Positions 8,353 through 15,792 of a stretch of 64,000 bases of DNA are shown here, piece by piece. Numbering within the stretch: position 1 is the first letter of the stretch; each line of letters begins with the position of its first letter. Source of the stretch: Desulfosporosinus lacus DSM 15449 (GTDB lineage Bacteria; Bacillota; Desulfitobacteriia; Desulfitobacteriales; Desulfitobacteriaceae). The notes beneath the pieces were generated by a model. The model was not told where the DNA came from, searched no databases, and saw nothing but the letters and a program-made list of their open reading frames with translations. Both the position numbers and the translations under genes were made by a program. The stretch spans positions 682,001-746,000 of the forward strand of contig NZ_FQXJ01000003.1 in assembly GCF_900129935.1 (NCBI RefSeq), given 5' to 3'.

Positions 8353-8886
8353 ATGGAAAATAAAATCCTCCAGGCACTTGAAGGTCTATCACATCAGATC
8401 ACTACGTTATCGGAAAAAGTAGATGGCCAGGGAAAACAGATCACTACGTTATCAGAAAAAGTAGATGGCCAGGGAAAACAGATCACTACGTTATCGGAAA
8501 AAGTAGATGGCCAGGGAAAACAGATCACTACGCTATCGGAAAAAGTAGATGGCCAGGGAAAACAGATCACTACGTTATCGGAAAAAGTAGATGGCCAGGG
8601 AAAACAGATCACTACGTTGTCGGAAAAAGTAGACGGCCAGGGAAAACAGATCACTACGCTATCAGAAAAGGTAGATAACCAAGGAACCCAAATTAAAGAA
8701 AATACGCAGATATTAAAGGCTTTAGAGCATTTGGCAGAGATAAATAAAGCAGAACATGATAAGATGTCGTTTAATATAGCGGAGATAAGTGGAGATCTCA
8801 AATCCATTAGAAAAGACCTATTAAATGTTGAGTTAATTACAGCGAGTAATTGGAGTGACATCGCTAGGCTAAAGGCTGTAAAATAA
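8353..8886 (+). CDS. Coiled-coil protein built on 14-residue tandem repeats
   Basis: 177-residue hydrophilic protein without signal peptide or membrane segment. After MENKILQALEGLSH come seven near-identical 14-residue units (QITTLSEKVDGQGK). Fourteen residues are two heptads, so the whole run should form one continuous coiled coil. The tail (about 112-177) has more varied heptads and ends NWSDIARLKAVK. Function is unknown. A smaller relative with the same plan, including a similar KALEHL/KAIEHN patch, lies at 52209-52520. A TATAAT at 8312-8317 may serve it, and a strong terminator follows. Confidence 0.75.
   Translation: MENKILQALEGLSHQITTLSEKVDGQGKQITTLSEKVDGQGKQITTLSEKVDGQGKQITTLSEKVDGQGKQITTLSEKVDGQGKQITTLSEKVDGQGKQITTLSEKVDNQGTQIKENTQILKALEHLAEINKAEHDKMSFNIAEISGDLKSIRKDLLNVELITASNWSDIARLKAVK
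8395..8688 (+). repeat. Seven tandem 42-bp units inside the coiled-coil gene
   Basis: Seven in-frame copies of a 42-base unit beginning CAGATCACTACGTTATCGG. The inner units differ by only one or a few bases and the last is the most diverged. Near identity suggests recent expansion by slippage or recombination. Confidence 0.95.
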
Positions 8887-8887
8887 G

Positions 8888-8929
8888 AAACGAGATTGTA
8901 GGAATAAAACCTGCCATCTCGTTTTTTTT
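8888..8929 (+). terminator. Rho-independent terminator
   Basis: AAACGAGAT pairs with ATCTCGTTT, with an inner AGG/CCT pairing, followed by a run of eight T. It closes the coiled-coil gene, just before the convergent deacetylase gene. Confidence 0.8.
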
Positions 8930-8970
8930 ATTATAAATAAATTTTACTCCAGATTCATCTGTGGGGAGTG

Positions 8971-9795
8971 TCAAAGCCTATAATACTTTTCTATCGAGGT
9001 GAACTCAAACTTCTTCAGCACGCGTATCAGCTTTTGCTCGCATCCATTAATACCGTAATAATGAATGAGGCTTTCTTTGCCGCTGAGGGTGAGGCGGGGT
9101 TGATTTGGGTCGATTTCGCGGGGGTGGAGATAGACAATCGCGGGTTGACCCTCTTTGTTGACGGTTTTGATGCACTGTGCGATCACAGGATAGGGAAGGG
9201 CTCGGAAGTAAAAGCCACCAGCGAAGGGAAGATTCTTGTTTAACACTCGCACCGTTGAAGAAGGGACTTCAAGCAGCTTGAGTATTTTTCCATTGTATTT
9301 TGGGTGATAGGGAAAACGGGGGGCGGTGGGCAGGCCATAGAGATAGGTTTCAATCGGAAAAACACTGGCATCATAAACAAAGCCTAAGTCTTGGAGGATC
9401 TCCCAGGCCCAGAGAGATTTTGGAGTGATAGACCATGAAGGGGCTCGGTAGCCTTTGACGCTTGTGCCGATAATATCTTCAACGCGTTGCTTAGCTTGGC
9501 TCACGTCCTCTTTAAATTCGCTGGGTGTTTGTTTGTAAATAAGTTGATGGGCATACCCATGGGAGGCGATTTCGTGTCCGGCAGCTACAATATCCCGGAT
9601 CAGTTGGGGATGTTTTTCGGCAACATAGCCTAGGACAAAGAAGGTGGCCTGGGCTTTGTTTTCCTCAAAGAGGGTTAATAGACGTTCCGTGTTCCGGAGA
9701 ATGCGCACTTCATACGATTTTTGGTTATCAAAAACGTCATCATGATAGTTGGCGTGAAACCATTCCTCTAGATCAATGGTTAAGATATTCTTCAT
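8971..9795 (-). CDS. Polysaccharide deacetylase, DUF3473 (XrtA-associated) type
   Basis: 274-residue cytosolic-looking NodB-fold enzyme expected to remove acetyl groups from an N-acetylated glycan. Motifs run in family order: TIDLEEWFH (metal Asp), ATFFVLG, HEIASHGYAHQ (His pair), KGYRAPSWSI, and a late YLHPREIDPNQPR that is typical of the DUF3473 C-terminal extension. This subgroup is usually found in exopolysaccharide loci, often with a FemAB/GNAT protein. Here a GNAT protein and an EamA-like protein lie upstream on the same strand, separated by a 338-base gap. Confidence 0.85.
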   Translation of the reverse strand: MKNILTIDLEEWFHANYHDDVFDNQKSYEVRILRNTERLLTLFEENKAQATFFVLGYVAEKHPQLIRDIVAAGHEIASHGYAHQLIYKQTPSEFKEDVSQAKQRVEDIIGTSVKGYRAPSWSITPKSLWAWEILQDLGFVYDASVFPIETYLYGLPTAPRFPYHPKYNGKILKLLEVPSSTVRVLNKNLPFAGGFYFRALPYPVIAQCIKTVNKEGQPAIVYLHPREIDPNQPRLTLSGKESLIHYYGINGCEQKLIRVLKKFEFTSIEKYYRL

Positions 9796-10133
9796 TGCTT
9801 AACTCAACTTTCGTCTGCACAAGCAGTTAAATTACATAGATTAAACTTTATTAGCCAAAACCAATCCTCATCCTCATCCTATCATCATTTGGATTGATTG
9901 TAATGAAAATCAGACTTTGGGCAATCCCGACAAGGGTGGGATCCTCCTCTTCGGCTTGTCCAACAATCGACAGCGCTGTCGATTGTTGGACAAGCCCGGC
10001 CGGGTCTGACGGTTTTTGTGGCCAAAGGCTGTTTTTACATGCACATATTTTAGGCAGAACTACCGGTAAATCCGTGTAAAGTCTAGACTTGTCGATAAAT
10101 TAGCAAACCCTAATTTAGAAGGCTAAACGGAAA
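9796..10133. other. Gene-free stretch with a perfect palindrome
   Basis: No credible gene; the short forward ORF spanning it is low-complexity and arises across the palindrome. It should hold the promoter of the deacetylase gene or the end of the GNAT transcript. The only marked structure is the palindrome listed separately. Confidence 0.5.
9953..9996. repeat. Perfect 44-bp palindrome
   Basis: The left arm GGCTTGTCCAACAATCGACA plus GC is followed at once by its exact reverse complement; the centre is AGC/GCT at 9974/9975, with no loop. It could extrude as a cruciform or fold as a bidirectional hairpin. No T-run follows on either side, so a simple terminator is less likely. Confidence 0.9.
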
Positions 10134-11228
10134 TTATATAACGTCGTAATCGCCCATAGTTAAAAACCATTGATTCAGTCGGAGAAAAGGATCGTCGTCC
10201 TTTTCTCCTTCTTTATAATTCCCTTTTAAAGGTCCAAGTCTCCTGTAAATGACCGGAAAGGGCTGAGGTTCGAAGGATTTTGGGCAAGTAAAGAATCCAT
10301 TGCCTTTAAGGATACGGGATTCTTCGGTGTGAGGCATCATTAGGGAGCCGGCTAAATCCATGTTCTTATCGACAAAAAAGCGCAGAAGAGTATTCACGAG
10401 ACAGTTTCCTGCGGCAGGATGCTCTGAGTCAACCAGGAAGTCAACAATCATACCGGAAGACATAGAGGCTACTTCTGTGCATCGTCCCACAATATATCCC
10501 AGTAACTGAGTGCTATTTTTCTGGCGAACTCCGTAGACTTGATAGTCGCGAAGGGGAATATCGAAATACCTCCAGCGGAGATAGTCAGCATCACGAATTC
10601 CCATGATGGGGTATTTGTCCTGTACCTTAGCCCAGAAAGCATTCATCTCAGAGAGATTTGAGGGAGTAAGTGGATAAACCTCATAGCGTTCATCTGAGCG
10701 GTCCTTCACCTTATAATAGAAGTGAAATGGCAGGGAGAGAGTAGCAAGCAAAGAACCTAATCTTTTTCTAACTAAAGCATTGGTGTTTAAGGGGCGGAGC
10801 AAGAGGGGGACGCTTCCTAGGTCTGTAAACCCTAATTTTCTGATGAATCCCGGATAGGAATTGGGATTAGGAAACCCATAGCAAAAGAGGGACCCTTGCT
10901 CAGCGCAGTCCTGATAGACGGCCTTGGCTAATCCGGTAAAAATCCCTTGTCCTCCATAGATTTGACGGGTGAGGGTGTTTAAGGAGAGGGTTCCTTCAAT
11001 GAGTTCATTAAACGCTTTAAAACGCATGGGGATTACAACATATTGTCCTGCCAGCTGATCGGTCTCGACATCCCGAGCTAATCGAATCATGGCCGGCCCG
11101 GCAGGGTTCGCTTCATACTGCCACTTCAGGAAGTCTGAGTCTGAAATCCAGGAATCTCCGTAGTATTCACGCGTCATTTCAATGGTTTCAGGCAGATTCT
11201 CTGGCAGATATTTAACTGATGTCCACAT
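10134..11228 (-). CDS. GNAT-family acyltransferase
   Basis: About 364 residues, starting at the ATG nine bases after the stop of the upstream gene; the longer frame would overlap that gene. The N-terminal half has GNAT features: GQYVVIPMRF, then the likely acyl-CoA loop LTRQIYGGQGIFTGLAKAVY and GFIRKLGFTDLG. The second half repeats the theme less clearly (DADYLRWRYFDIPLRDYQVY, LLGYIVGR), suggesting a tandem GNAT or FemAB-like arrangement. The substrate is unknown. It lies between an EamA-like transporter and a polysaccharide deacetylase, which points to glycan or lipid-sugar modification. Confidence 0.65.
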   Translation of the reverse strand: MWTSVKYLPENLPETIEMTREYYGDSWISDSDFLKWQYEANPAGPAMIRLARDVETDQLAGQYVVIPMRFKAFNELIEGTLSLNTLTRQIYGGQGIFTGLAKAVYQDCAEQGSLFCYGFPNPNSYPGFIRKLGFTDLGSVPLLLRPLNTNALVRKRLGSLLATLSLPFHFYYKVKDRSDERYEVYPLTPSNLSEMNAFWAKVQDKYPIMGIRDADYLRWRYFDIPLRDYQVYGVRQKNSTQLLGYIVGRCTEVASMSSGMIVDFLVDSEHPAAGNCLVNTLLRFFVDKNMDLAGSLMMPHTEESRILKGNGFFTCPKSFEPQPFPVIYRRLGPLKGNYKEGEKDDDPFLRLNQWFLTMGDYDVI

Positions 11229-11236
11229 ACTGATGC

Positions 11237-11590
11237 CTACTTTCGAGTGATAATAATTACGCCCAGGCAAATCACTAAAACTCCGATGACCTTCGAGGCC
11301 GTGAGCTGTTCCTTGAAAATTGTTGTTCCTATTAGAAGGGCAAATATAAAGGCCGTGCTTTGAATCGGATAGACATAGCTTAACTCGCCTTTATTTAAAA
11401 TATAAATCCAGAGGACGGAAGCAAACGCATACACCGCGAGGCCGGAAATCACATAAGGGCTTAAGAAAATGCGCAGGAGTTGACCGAGGCTATGTATCTC
11501 TTTTCCGGAGGCCCCTAGTTTCCAGAGGGTTTGCCCCGTTACCATGAGCATTGAATTAATGATTGTTAGGAGAACTAACAAGATGTCCAC
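11237..11590 (-). CDS. EamA/SMR-like small membrane transporter (ArnE-like)
   Basis: 117 residues with four hydrophobic helices and the pattern GQTLWKLG in helix 1 and LSYVYPIQSTAFIFALLIGTTIF in helix 3, typical of half-size EamA/SMR proteins such as ArnE/ArnF, which flip lipid-linked sugars. The annotated GTG lies inside the AGGTGG that looks like the ribosome site, so the TTG three codons later (11581) may be the true start. It is nine bases upstream of the GNAT gene and almost surely in one operon with it. Confidence 0.7.
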   Translation of the reverse strand: MDILLVLLTIINSMLMVTGQTLWKLGASGKEIHSLGQLLRIFLSPYVISGLAVYAFASVLWIYILNKGELSYVYPIQSTAFIFALLIGTTIFKEQLTASKVIGVLVICLGVIIITRK

Positions 11591-11832
11591 CTCATACTCT
11601 CTAGATTAGCATTCTAAAACATTATACAATTTGAGCGTTTTTAAGCAAGTGTATTAAGGAAAGAAGATAGTTGGCAGCAAAATTATATCTTAAAGAACAT
11701 TCAAAGTTGTATTGAGACACGAAAGTTCTAAATCGGAATATGGTCTAATGAGGGAAATCTTAAAAGAAAATTAAAAACAGAAAAACAAATAAATCTTATA
11801 TGGTTTAGATGGTTATAACCTATAAATATGGT

Positions 11833-11860
11833 TTGGATTATACCGATAATAGGGTATAAT
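11833..11860 (+). promoter_or_regulatory. Sigma-A-type promoter before the DUF4143 ATPase
   Basis: TTGGAT and TATAAT are separated by 16 bases. The predicted transcript start lies only a few bases before the ribosome-binding sequence, so the leader would be very short; a second candidate -10 lies about 45 bases upstream. Confidence 0.45.
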
Positions 11861-11871
11861 CTATATAGGGG

Positions 11872-13098
11872 GTGATTGCCATAATTAGACGAGAACTATA
11901 TTTAGAACAGCTGCGACCATTTATTGATAAACCATTAATTAAGGTACTAACCGGTATTAGACGAAGCGGTAAATCATCAATTTTATTGATGTTGCAAGAG
12001 GAATTAACACAGCGTGGAGTCAAGGATGAAAACATAATATATATCAACTTTGAGTCAATGGAACACTCTGATATGGATAATGCGAAAAGTCTATATTCAT
12101 TTGTAAAATCGAAAGTTTCAAGTGAACTTAAATGTTACATTCTCTTAGACGAAATTCAGGAAGTTAAGGGTTGGGAAAAAGCGATCAATTCTTTTTTAGT
12201 GGATTTTAATGTTGACATCTATATTACAGGCTCAAATTCAAAGTTATTATCCTCGGAACTTGCCACTTATATTGCAGGAAGATATATCGAAATCAATGTG
12301 ACACCTTTATCATTTAAAGAGAATCTAGAATTCAAAAAGATTCTTACCAGAATAGATCCAACAGATATTCATAAGGAATTAGTACGATTCATAAGAATGG
12401 GTGGGTTCCCAATTATTCATACAGCTAGTTATTCTCGTGAGGATGCCTATAAAATCATAAATGATATTTATGCTTCCGCAATTCTGCGAGATATTGTCCA
12501 GCGCAATCGTATAAGAAATATTGAGCTGTTGGAGAAGGTAGTAAAATACGTCTTTGAAAACATTGGAAATATGTTTTCTGCAAAGAAGGTAGCTGATTAT
12601 TTCAAAAATCAACAGAGAAAGGTTGATATAGAAACAGTATACAATTATCTAAATGCTCTAGAAGGGGCCTTTATCATCTATCGAGTTCCGAGATATGATT
12701 TGAGGGGCAAAGAGGTTTTGCAAACCAACGAGAAATACTTTATTGGTGACCAAGGTTTGAAATATGCGGTGATGGGTTATAAAGATAGAGATATATCAGG
12801 AATTCTAGAAAATATAGTTTTCTTAGAACTCAAACGCAAAGGATACCAGGTGTATGTTGGAAAGTTCGATGATAAGGAAATTGACTTTGTGGCAGTGAAA
12901 AAAGAACAAAAAGTCTACGTCCAGGTAGCCTATAAATTAGTGGAAGAATCAACAGTAGAGAGAGAATTTGGGGTATTGCTCGGCATAAGAGATCATTATC
13001 CAAAATATGTTGTTACAATGGAGGACTTTTGGCAAGATAATATCGAAGGTATCAAACATAAAAATCTGGCAGAATTTTTGCTGATGGATGAATATTAA
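11872..13098 (+). CDS. AAA ATPase with DUF4143 domain
   Basis: 408-residue protein of the common ATP-binding/DUF4143 family. It has Walker A in LTGIRRSGKSSIL (about residues 25-37), Walker B in CYILLDEIQEV, the sensor-like ITGSNSKLL, and a C-terminal DUF4143 region with a nuclease-like end (EIDFVAVKKEQKVYVQVAYKL). The role of these proteins is not established. Start-codon puzzle: the GTG at 11872 sits inside an AGGGGGTGA ribosome site, while the family usually begins MI-RRELYLE. This would correspond to an ATA codon at 11881. No partner gene is evident. Confidence 0.8.
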   Translation: MIAIIRRELYLEQLRPFIDKPLIKVLTGIRRSGKSSILLMLQEELTQRGVKDENIIYINFESMEHSDMDNAKSLYSFVKSKVSSELKCYILLDEIQEVKGWEKAINSFLVDFNVDIYITGSNSKLLSSELATYIAGRYIEINVTPLSFKENLEFKKILTRIDPTDIHKELVRFIRMGGFPIIHTASYSREDAYKIINDIYASAILRDIVQRNRIRNIELLEKVVKYVFENIGNMFSAKKVADYFKNQQRKVDIETVYNYLNALEGAFIIYRVPRYDLRGKEVLQTNEKYFIGDQGLKYAVMGYKDRDISGILENIVFLELKRKGYQVYVGKFDDKEIDFVAVKKEQKVYVQVAYKLVEESTVEREFGVLLGIRDHYPKYVVTMEDFWQDNIEGIKHKNLAEFLLMDEY

Positions 13099-13126
13099 TC
13101 CATGACATGAAACCCCTTGAAATATT

Positions 13127-13135
13127 TGGTATAAT
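13127..13135 (+). promoter_or_regulatory. Extended -10 promoter of the Uma2 remnant
   Basis: TGGTATAAT in the context AAATATTTGGTATAATATA, nearly the same as the promoter of the intact Uma2 gene at 6975. Confidence 0.5.
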
Positions 13136-13158
13136 ATATAGGCGAGGAGGAAGATGTT

Positions 13159-13245
13159 ATGCCATTATCAAAAGAAGTTAGGAAGTACACGTATGCAGAC
13201 TACTTAACATATCCAGATGATGAACGATGGGAAATCATTGATTGA
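13159..13245 (+). pseudogene. Truncated Uma2 gene remnant
   Basis: After a good GAGGAGGAAG ribosome site, the frame starts MPLSKEVRKYTYADYL and continues to DERWEIID, then stops at TGA (13243-13245). This matches the first 28 residues of the intact gene at 6975. Downstream sequence shows no further Uma2 similarity, so the rest has been deleted. Confidence 0.8.
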
Positions 13246-13354
13246 GTACTTCATATGATAGGAGAGATATTCCTTACACGTTATCGATGATACTTTGGGT
13301 AAACACAAAATCCACAAAAATAATAACACAGATATATAAACAGATATAAATTAG

Positions 13355-13391
13355 AAGCCGTTCACTGTAACTTAAATTCAGTGAACGGCTT
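13355..13391. terminator. Bidirectional terminator hairpin
   Basis: AAGCCGTTCACTG pairs perfectly with CAGTGAACGGCTT over an 11-base loop, with AAACAG/CTGTTTTT flanks. It serves the convergent GH18 gene on the minus strand. Confidence 0.75.
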
Positions 13392-13416
13392 AACTGTTTT
13401 TACCCTTTTTAGAACA

Positions 13417-15483
13417 TCATCGCAGATGTTGTTTTAAGACTGCAAAGATCGTACTAGAACTTTCAGGGTTTGACGCCCAGTAGAGGGACCAGGCTCCAAC
13501 GCCGCCTAGACCGTATTGACTGAGCAACCCCATTTTGGCATTCCAGCTTTGGGCATCGTCATAATAAACAGTGTGAGTACCGGCAGTATCCGTGTAACTA
13601 AAATAAGGGACCTGTGAGGAGTCTCGTTGGACTGGACTATTATACTGTGCTATCAGTTCCATCATTCCGCCCAAGTCTTTATCCGCAGTTGTTCCATAAA
13701 GGGTGTGCAGCCCACGAGAGACACGGCTATAGGGAGCGGAGGTGTTGCCTGTAGCGGTCCAGTCTACTCCATAGTAGGGAATCCCGAGGAGAACCTTCCG
13801 CATGTCAACCCCTTGATCCTGGGTATATTTCATAACCTTGCTGCTCCAATCCAGCGGGGCGATGGGCCCGGGGGCCCCGTGGCTGTAGTCATAGGTCATA
13901 ATGTGCAAATAATCGACATAGGGGGCAAGAGCAGGGTAGTCAAACTCTTCGAGCCAGACTTCAGCACCTGTCCGGGGCATGACGGCCTGAATCACTAACT
14001 TATTTAAGGGGTGAAGTTTGGCGTAAAGTTCTTTCATGAACTGAGTTAGATAAGGCCCAGTATCATTACTCATAAATTCAAAATCAATCACGACCCCGTC
14101 AGCATTGACGCTGTTGACCAGATCCATGATTTCTACAATCAGCTTAGCCCGAGTAGTTTCTGAAGCCATGACGGTGTCAACTGTCTTAGGGGTGTCCCAA
14201 GAGGATTGAAAAACAGGAAGAACTTTTAAATTTCGAGATTGAACGAAGGAAGTAAACTGCTTGTAATCATTAGGGGTTGCATCCCACCCTCCAACGACAT
14301 TGCCATCGGCGGTATCATCCAGGTAATACCAGCTTGGAGCAATGATATCGGCATAATCTGTGGCAGGGGAAGGAATTGATTTGACCTGATTGAGCATACC
14401 ATTTGTGCCGCCATAACCGCCCTGAGTATATTGAAGGGAAACTCGCGGTTGGACAGCACCGGTACGAATCATGCTCTCCATTTTGTAACTGATAACACCC
14501 CACCCCCCGAAAATCGTAAAGGCTGAGCCAGAAGCTCGTCTTTGATTAAGATAATTGGTTGTCGAGTCCCCTAACTGGGTGCTGGGAATTAATAAAATCG
14601 GCGTATTGCTCTTTCCAGCCAGGGCTGCCCCGGCTAAGGCATCCGGAAAATTCTGTCCTGTTGCTACATAGACTTTGGAAGTATCGAACGATAACTGGTT
14701 TAAGACTGCGGTGTTTGTTTCGTACTGATCATACCCTGCATAACGGGCAGTAACTTTGACAGGTTGAGGGAGCTTGCTCAGCTGTTCCTCGATGCTGTCT
14801 TTAATTACAGCTGTACCACCGACTAACGTCACCTCGGAAACTCCAAGTTCATCGAGTACTTTAGCGGATTCTAGCGGCAGTGCATCCGAACGTGTGAGCA
14901 GGACAGGAATCCCTTGAGCAGCAGCATAAGAAGAGATACTTAAAGCATCCGGAAAAAGCTCCCCATTCACCAGAAAAGCCTGATTAGACCTTGGGGTTGC
15001 TACGCGGGCGATCTCCGCAGCCGTCCCGTATTGATCCCATCCCGAGAGACGCTTAGGAGAAATCCCCAGTTCTTTAAGAGACTTTTCAATCCCAGGACTC
15101 AAAGCAACCGTACCGCCAAGAAGATATACCTCTTGTGTACCGAGGCGTTGGAGTTCAGCAGCTACTACCGGACTTAAACGATCCGACTCGGTCAACAGCA
15201 AGGGTCCATTGACCTTATGAGCGAGGACGGTTCCAGTCAGAGCATCTGGAAAATTCTTTCCGGTTGCCAGGACAGCGATAGGGGCGGAATCCCAGCCTTC
15301 CTTAGAGATTTCCACAGCCGTATCATACAGTGTATTACCGTAAATACGATCAGTGACAGATTCAGCAGGGGCAGCTTGCACCTCCTGAAATGGGAGTATA
15401 GGTGTAAGACTTAGAAGAATTATTAAACTAAAGAAAATACTCAGGATTTTTTTGTTAATGACGGTTTTTGTGATAAAGTTCAT
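13417..15483 (-). CDS. CWB2-anchored glycoside hydrolase family 18 protein
   Basis: About 688 residues. I chose the ATG at 15483 over the TTG at 15525 because it follows AAAGAGG and gives a normal signal peptide (KTVINKKILS, hydrophobic core, cut near VQA). Three CWB2 domains come first (DRIYGNTLYDTAVEI, KRLSGWDQYGTAAEI, ARYAGYDQYETNTAV; about residues 45-330). A GH18 catalytic domain follows (about 350-688) with the active-site string DGVVIDFEFM, whose final Glu is the acid/base, and YLHIMTYDYSH. Bacillota GH18 proteins of this type act on peptidoglycan or chitin-like glycans. It is divergent from the subtilisin gene with a structured 309-base gap. Confidence 0.9.
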   Translation of the reverse strand: MNFITKTVINKKILSIFFSLIILLSLTPILPFQEVQAAPAESVTDRIYGNTLYDTAVEISKEGWDSAPIAVLATGKNFPDALTGTVLAHKVNGPLLLTESDRLSPVVAAELQRLGTQEVYLLGGTVALSPGIEKSLKELGISPKRLSGWDQYGTAAEIARVATPRSNQAFLVNGELFPDALSISSYAAAQGIPVLLTRSDALPLESAKVLDELGVSEVTLVGGTAVIKDSIEEQLSKLPQPVKVTARYAGYDQYETNTAVLNQLSFDTSKVYVATGQNFPDALAGAALAGKSNTPILLIPSTQLGDSTTNYLNQRRASGSAFTIFGGWGVISYKMESMIRTGAVQPRVSLQYTQGGYGGTNGMLNQVKSIPSPATDYADIIAPSWYYLDDTADGNVVGGWDATPNDYKQFTSFVQSRNLKVLPVFQSSWDTPKTVDTVMASETTRAKLIVEIMDLVNSVNADGVVIDFEFMSNDTGPYLTQFMKELYAKLHPLNKLVIQAVMPRTGAEVWLEEFDYPALAPYVDYLHIMTYDYSHGAPGPIAPLDWSSKVMKYTQDQGVDMRKVLLGIPYYGVDWTATGNTSAPYSRVSRGLHTLYGTTADKDLGGMMELIAQYNSPVQRDSSQVPYFSYTDTAGTHTVYYDDAQSWNAKMGLLSQYGLGGVGAWSLYWASNPESSSTIFAVLKQHLR

Positions 15484-15602
15484 TAATAAGCTAACCTCTT
15501 TCTTAATTAATTGCTTAAGTGTCAAAAGCGTCTTTAGGGATGTTTAACGGCCATAAGTAGACAATCATTGATGGGTAAGCAAATCTAAAATAGTCACAAA
15601 AG

Positions 15603-15688
15603 ACCCTACTGCCTAATTATTCTTTTAAATATGGCAAAATCCTTCCAACAAGAGAGGAATAACAACGTCCAAATTATAACAGTAGGGT
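15603..15688. promoter_or_regulatory. Spaced inverted repeat between divergent CWB2 genes
   Basis: ACCCTACTG (15603-15611) and CAGTAGGGT (15680-15688) are exact inverted copies 68 bases apart, in the region that must hold both divergent promoters. This could be a two-half operator with looping or a long-range hairpin in the protease leader. Confidence 0.4.
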
Positions 15689-15711
15689 AGGCGAAGGAAT
15701 GCGGAATAATT

Positions 15712-15718
15712 TGTCGAA
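15712..15718 (+). promoter_or_regulatory. TGTCGAA motif (possible Spo0A box)
   Basis: TTTGTCGAATTAT contains an exact TGTCGAA, about 75 bases before the preferred start of the subtilisin gene. It is the best-preserved of the five GTCGAAT sites in the window. Confidence 0.35.
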
Positions 15719-15792
15719 TTATCGTATTACATCCTAATTAAAAGTATCACAGATGAATGTTACCTAAATTTATGCAAAGAAAGGCTGAAGAG

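Noticed and set aside
8395-8688. Regular repeats that might be a CRISPR array
   Set aside because: Units are contiguous, have no spacers, and are in frame within one protein gene.
8394-8861. Long reverse-strand ORF across the 42-bp repeats
   Set aside because: Its openness follows from the repeats; the peptide is a low-complexity mirror of the coiled-coil gene with no ribosome site.
8968-9243. Forward ORF opposite the deacetylase gene
   Set aside because: Antisense to strongly conserved deacetylase motifs, with no similarity of its own.
9894-10079. Forward ORF over the palindrome
   Set aside because: No ribosome site, odd composition rich in Ser, Arg, Cys and Trp, and created by the palindrome.
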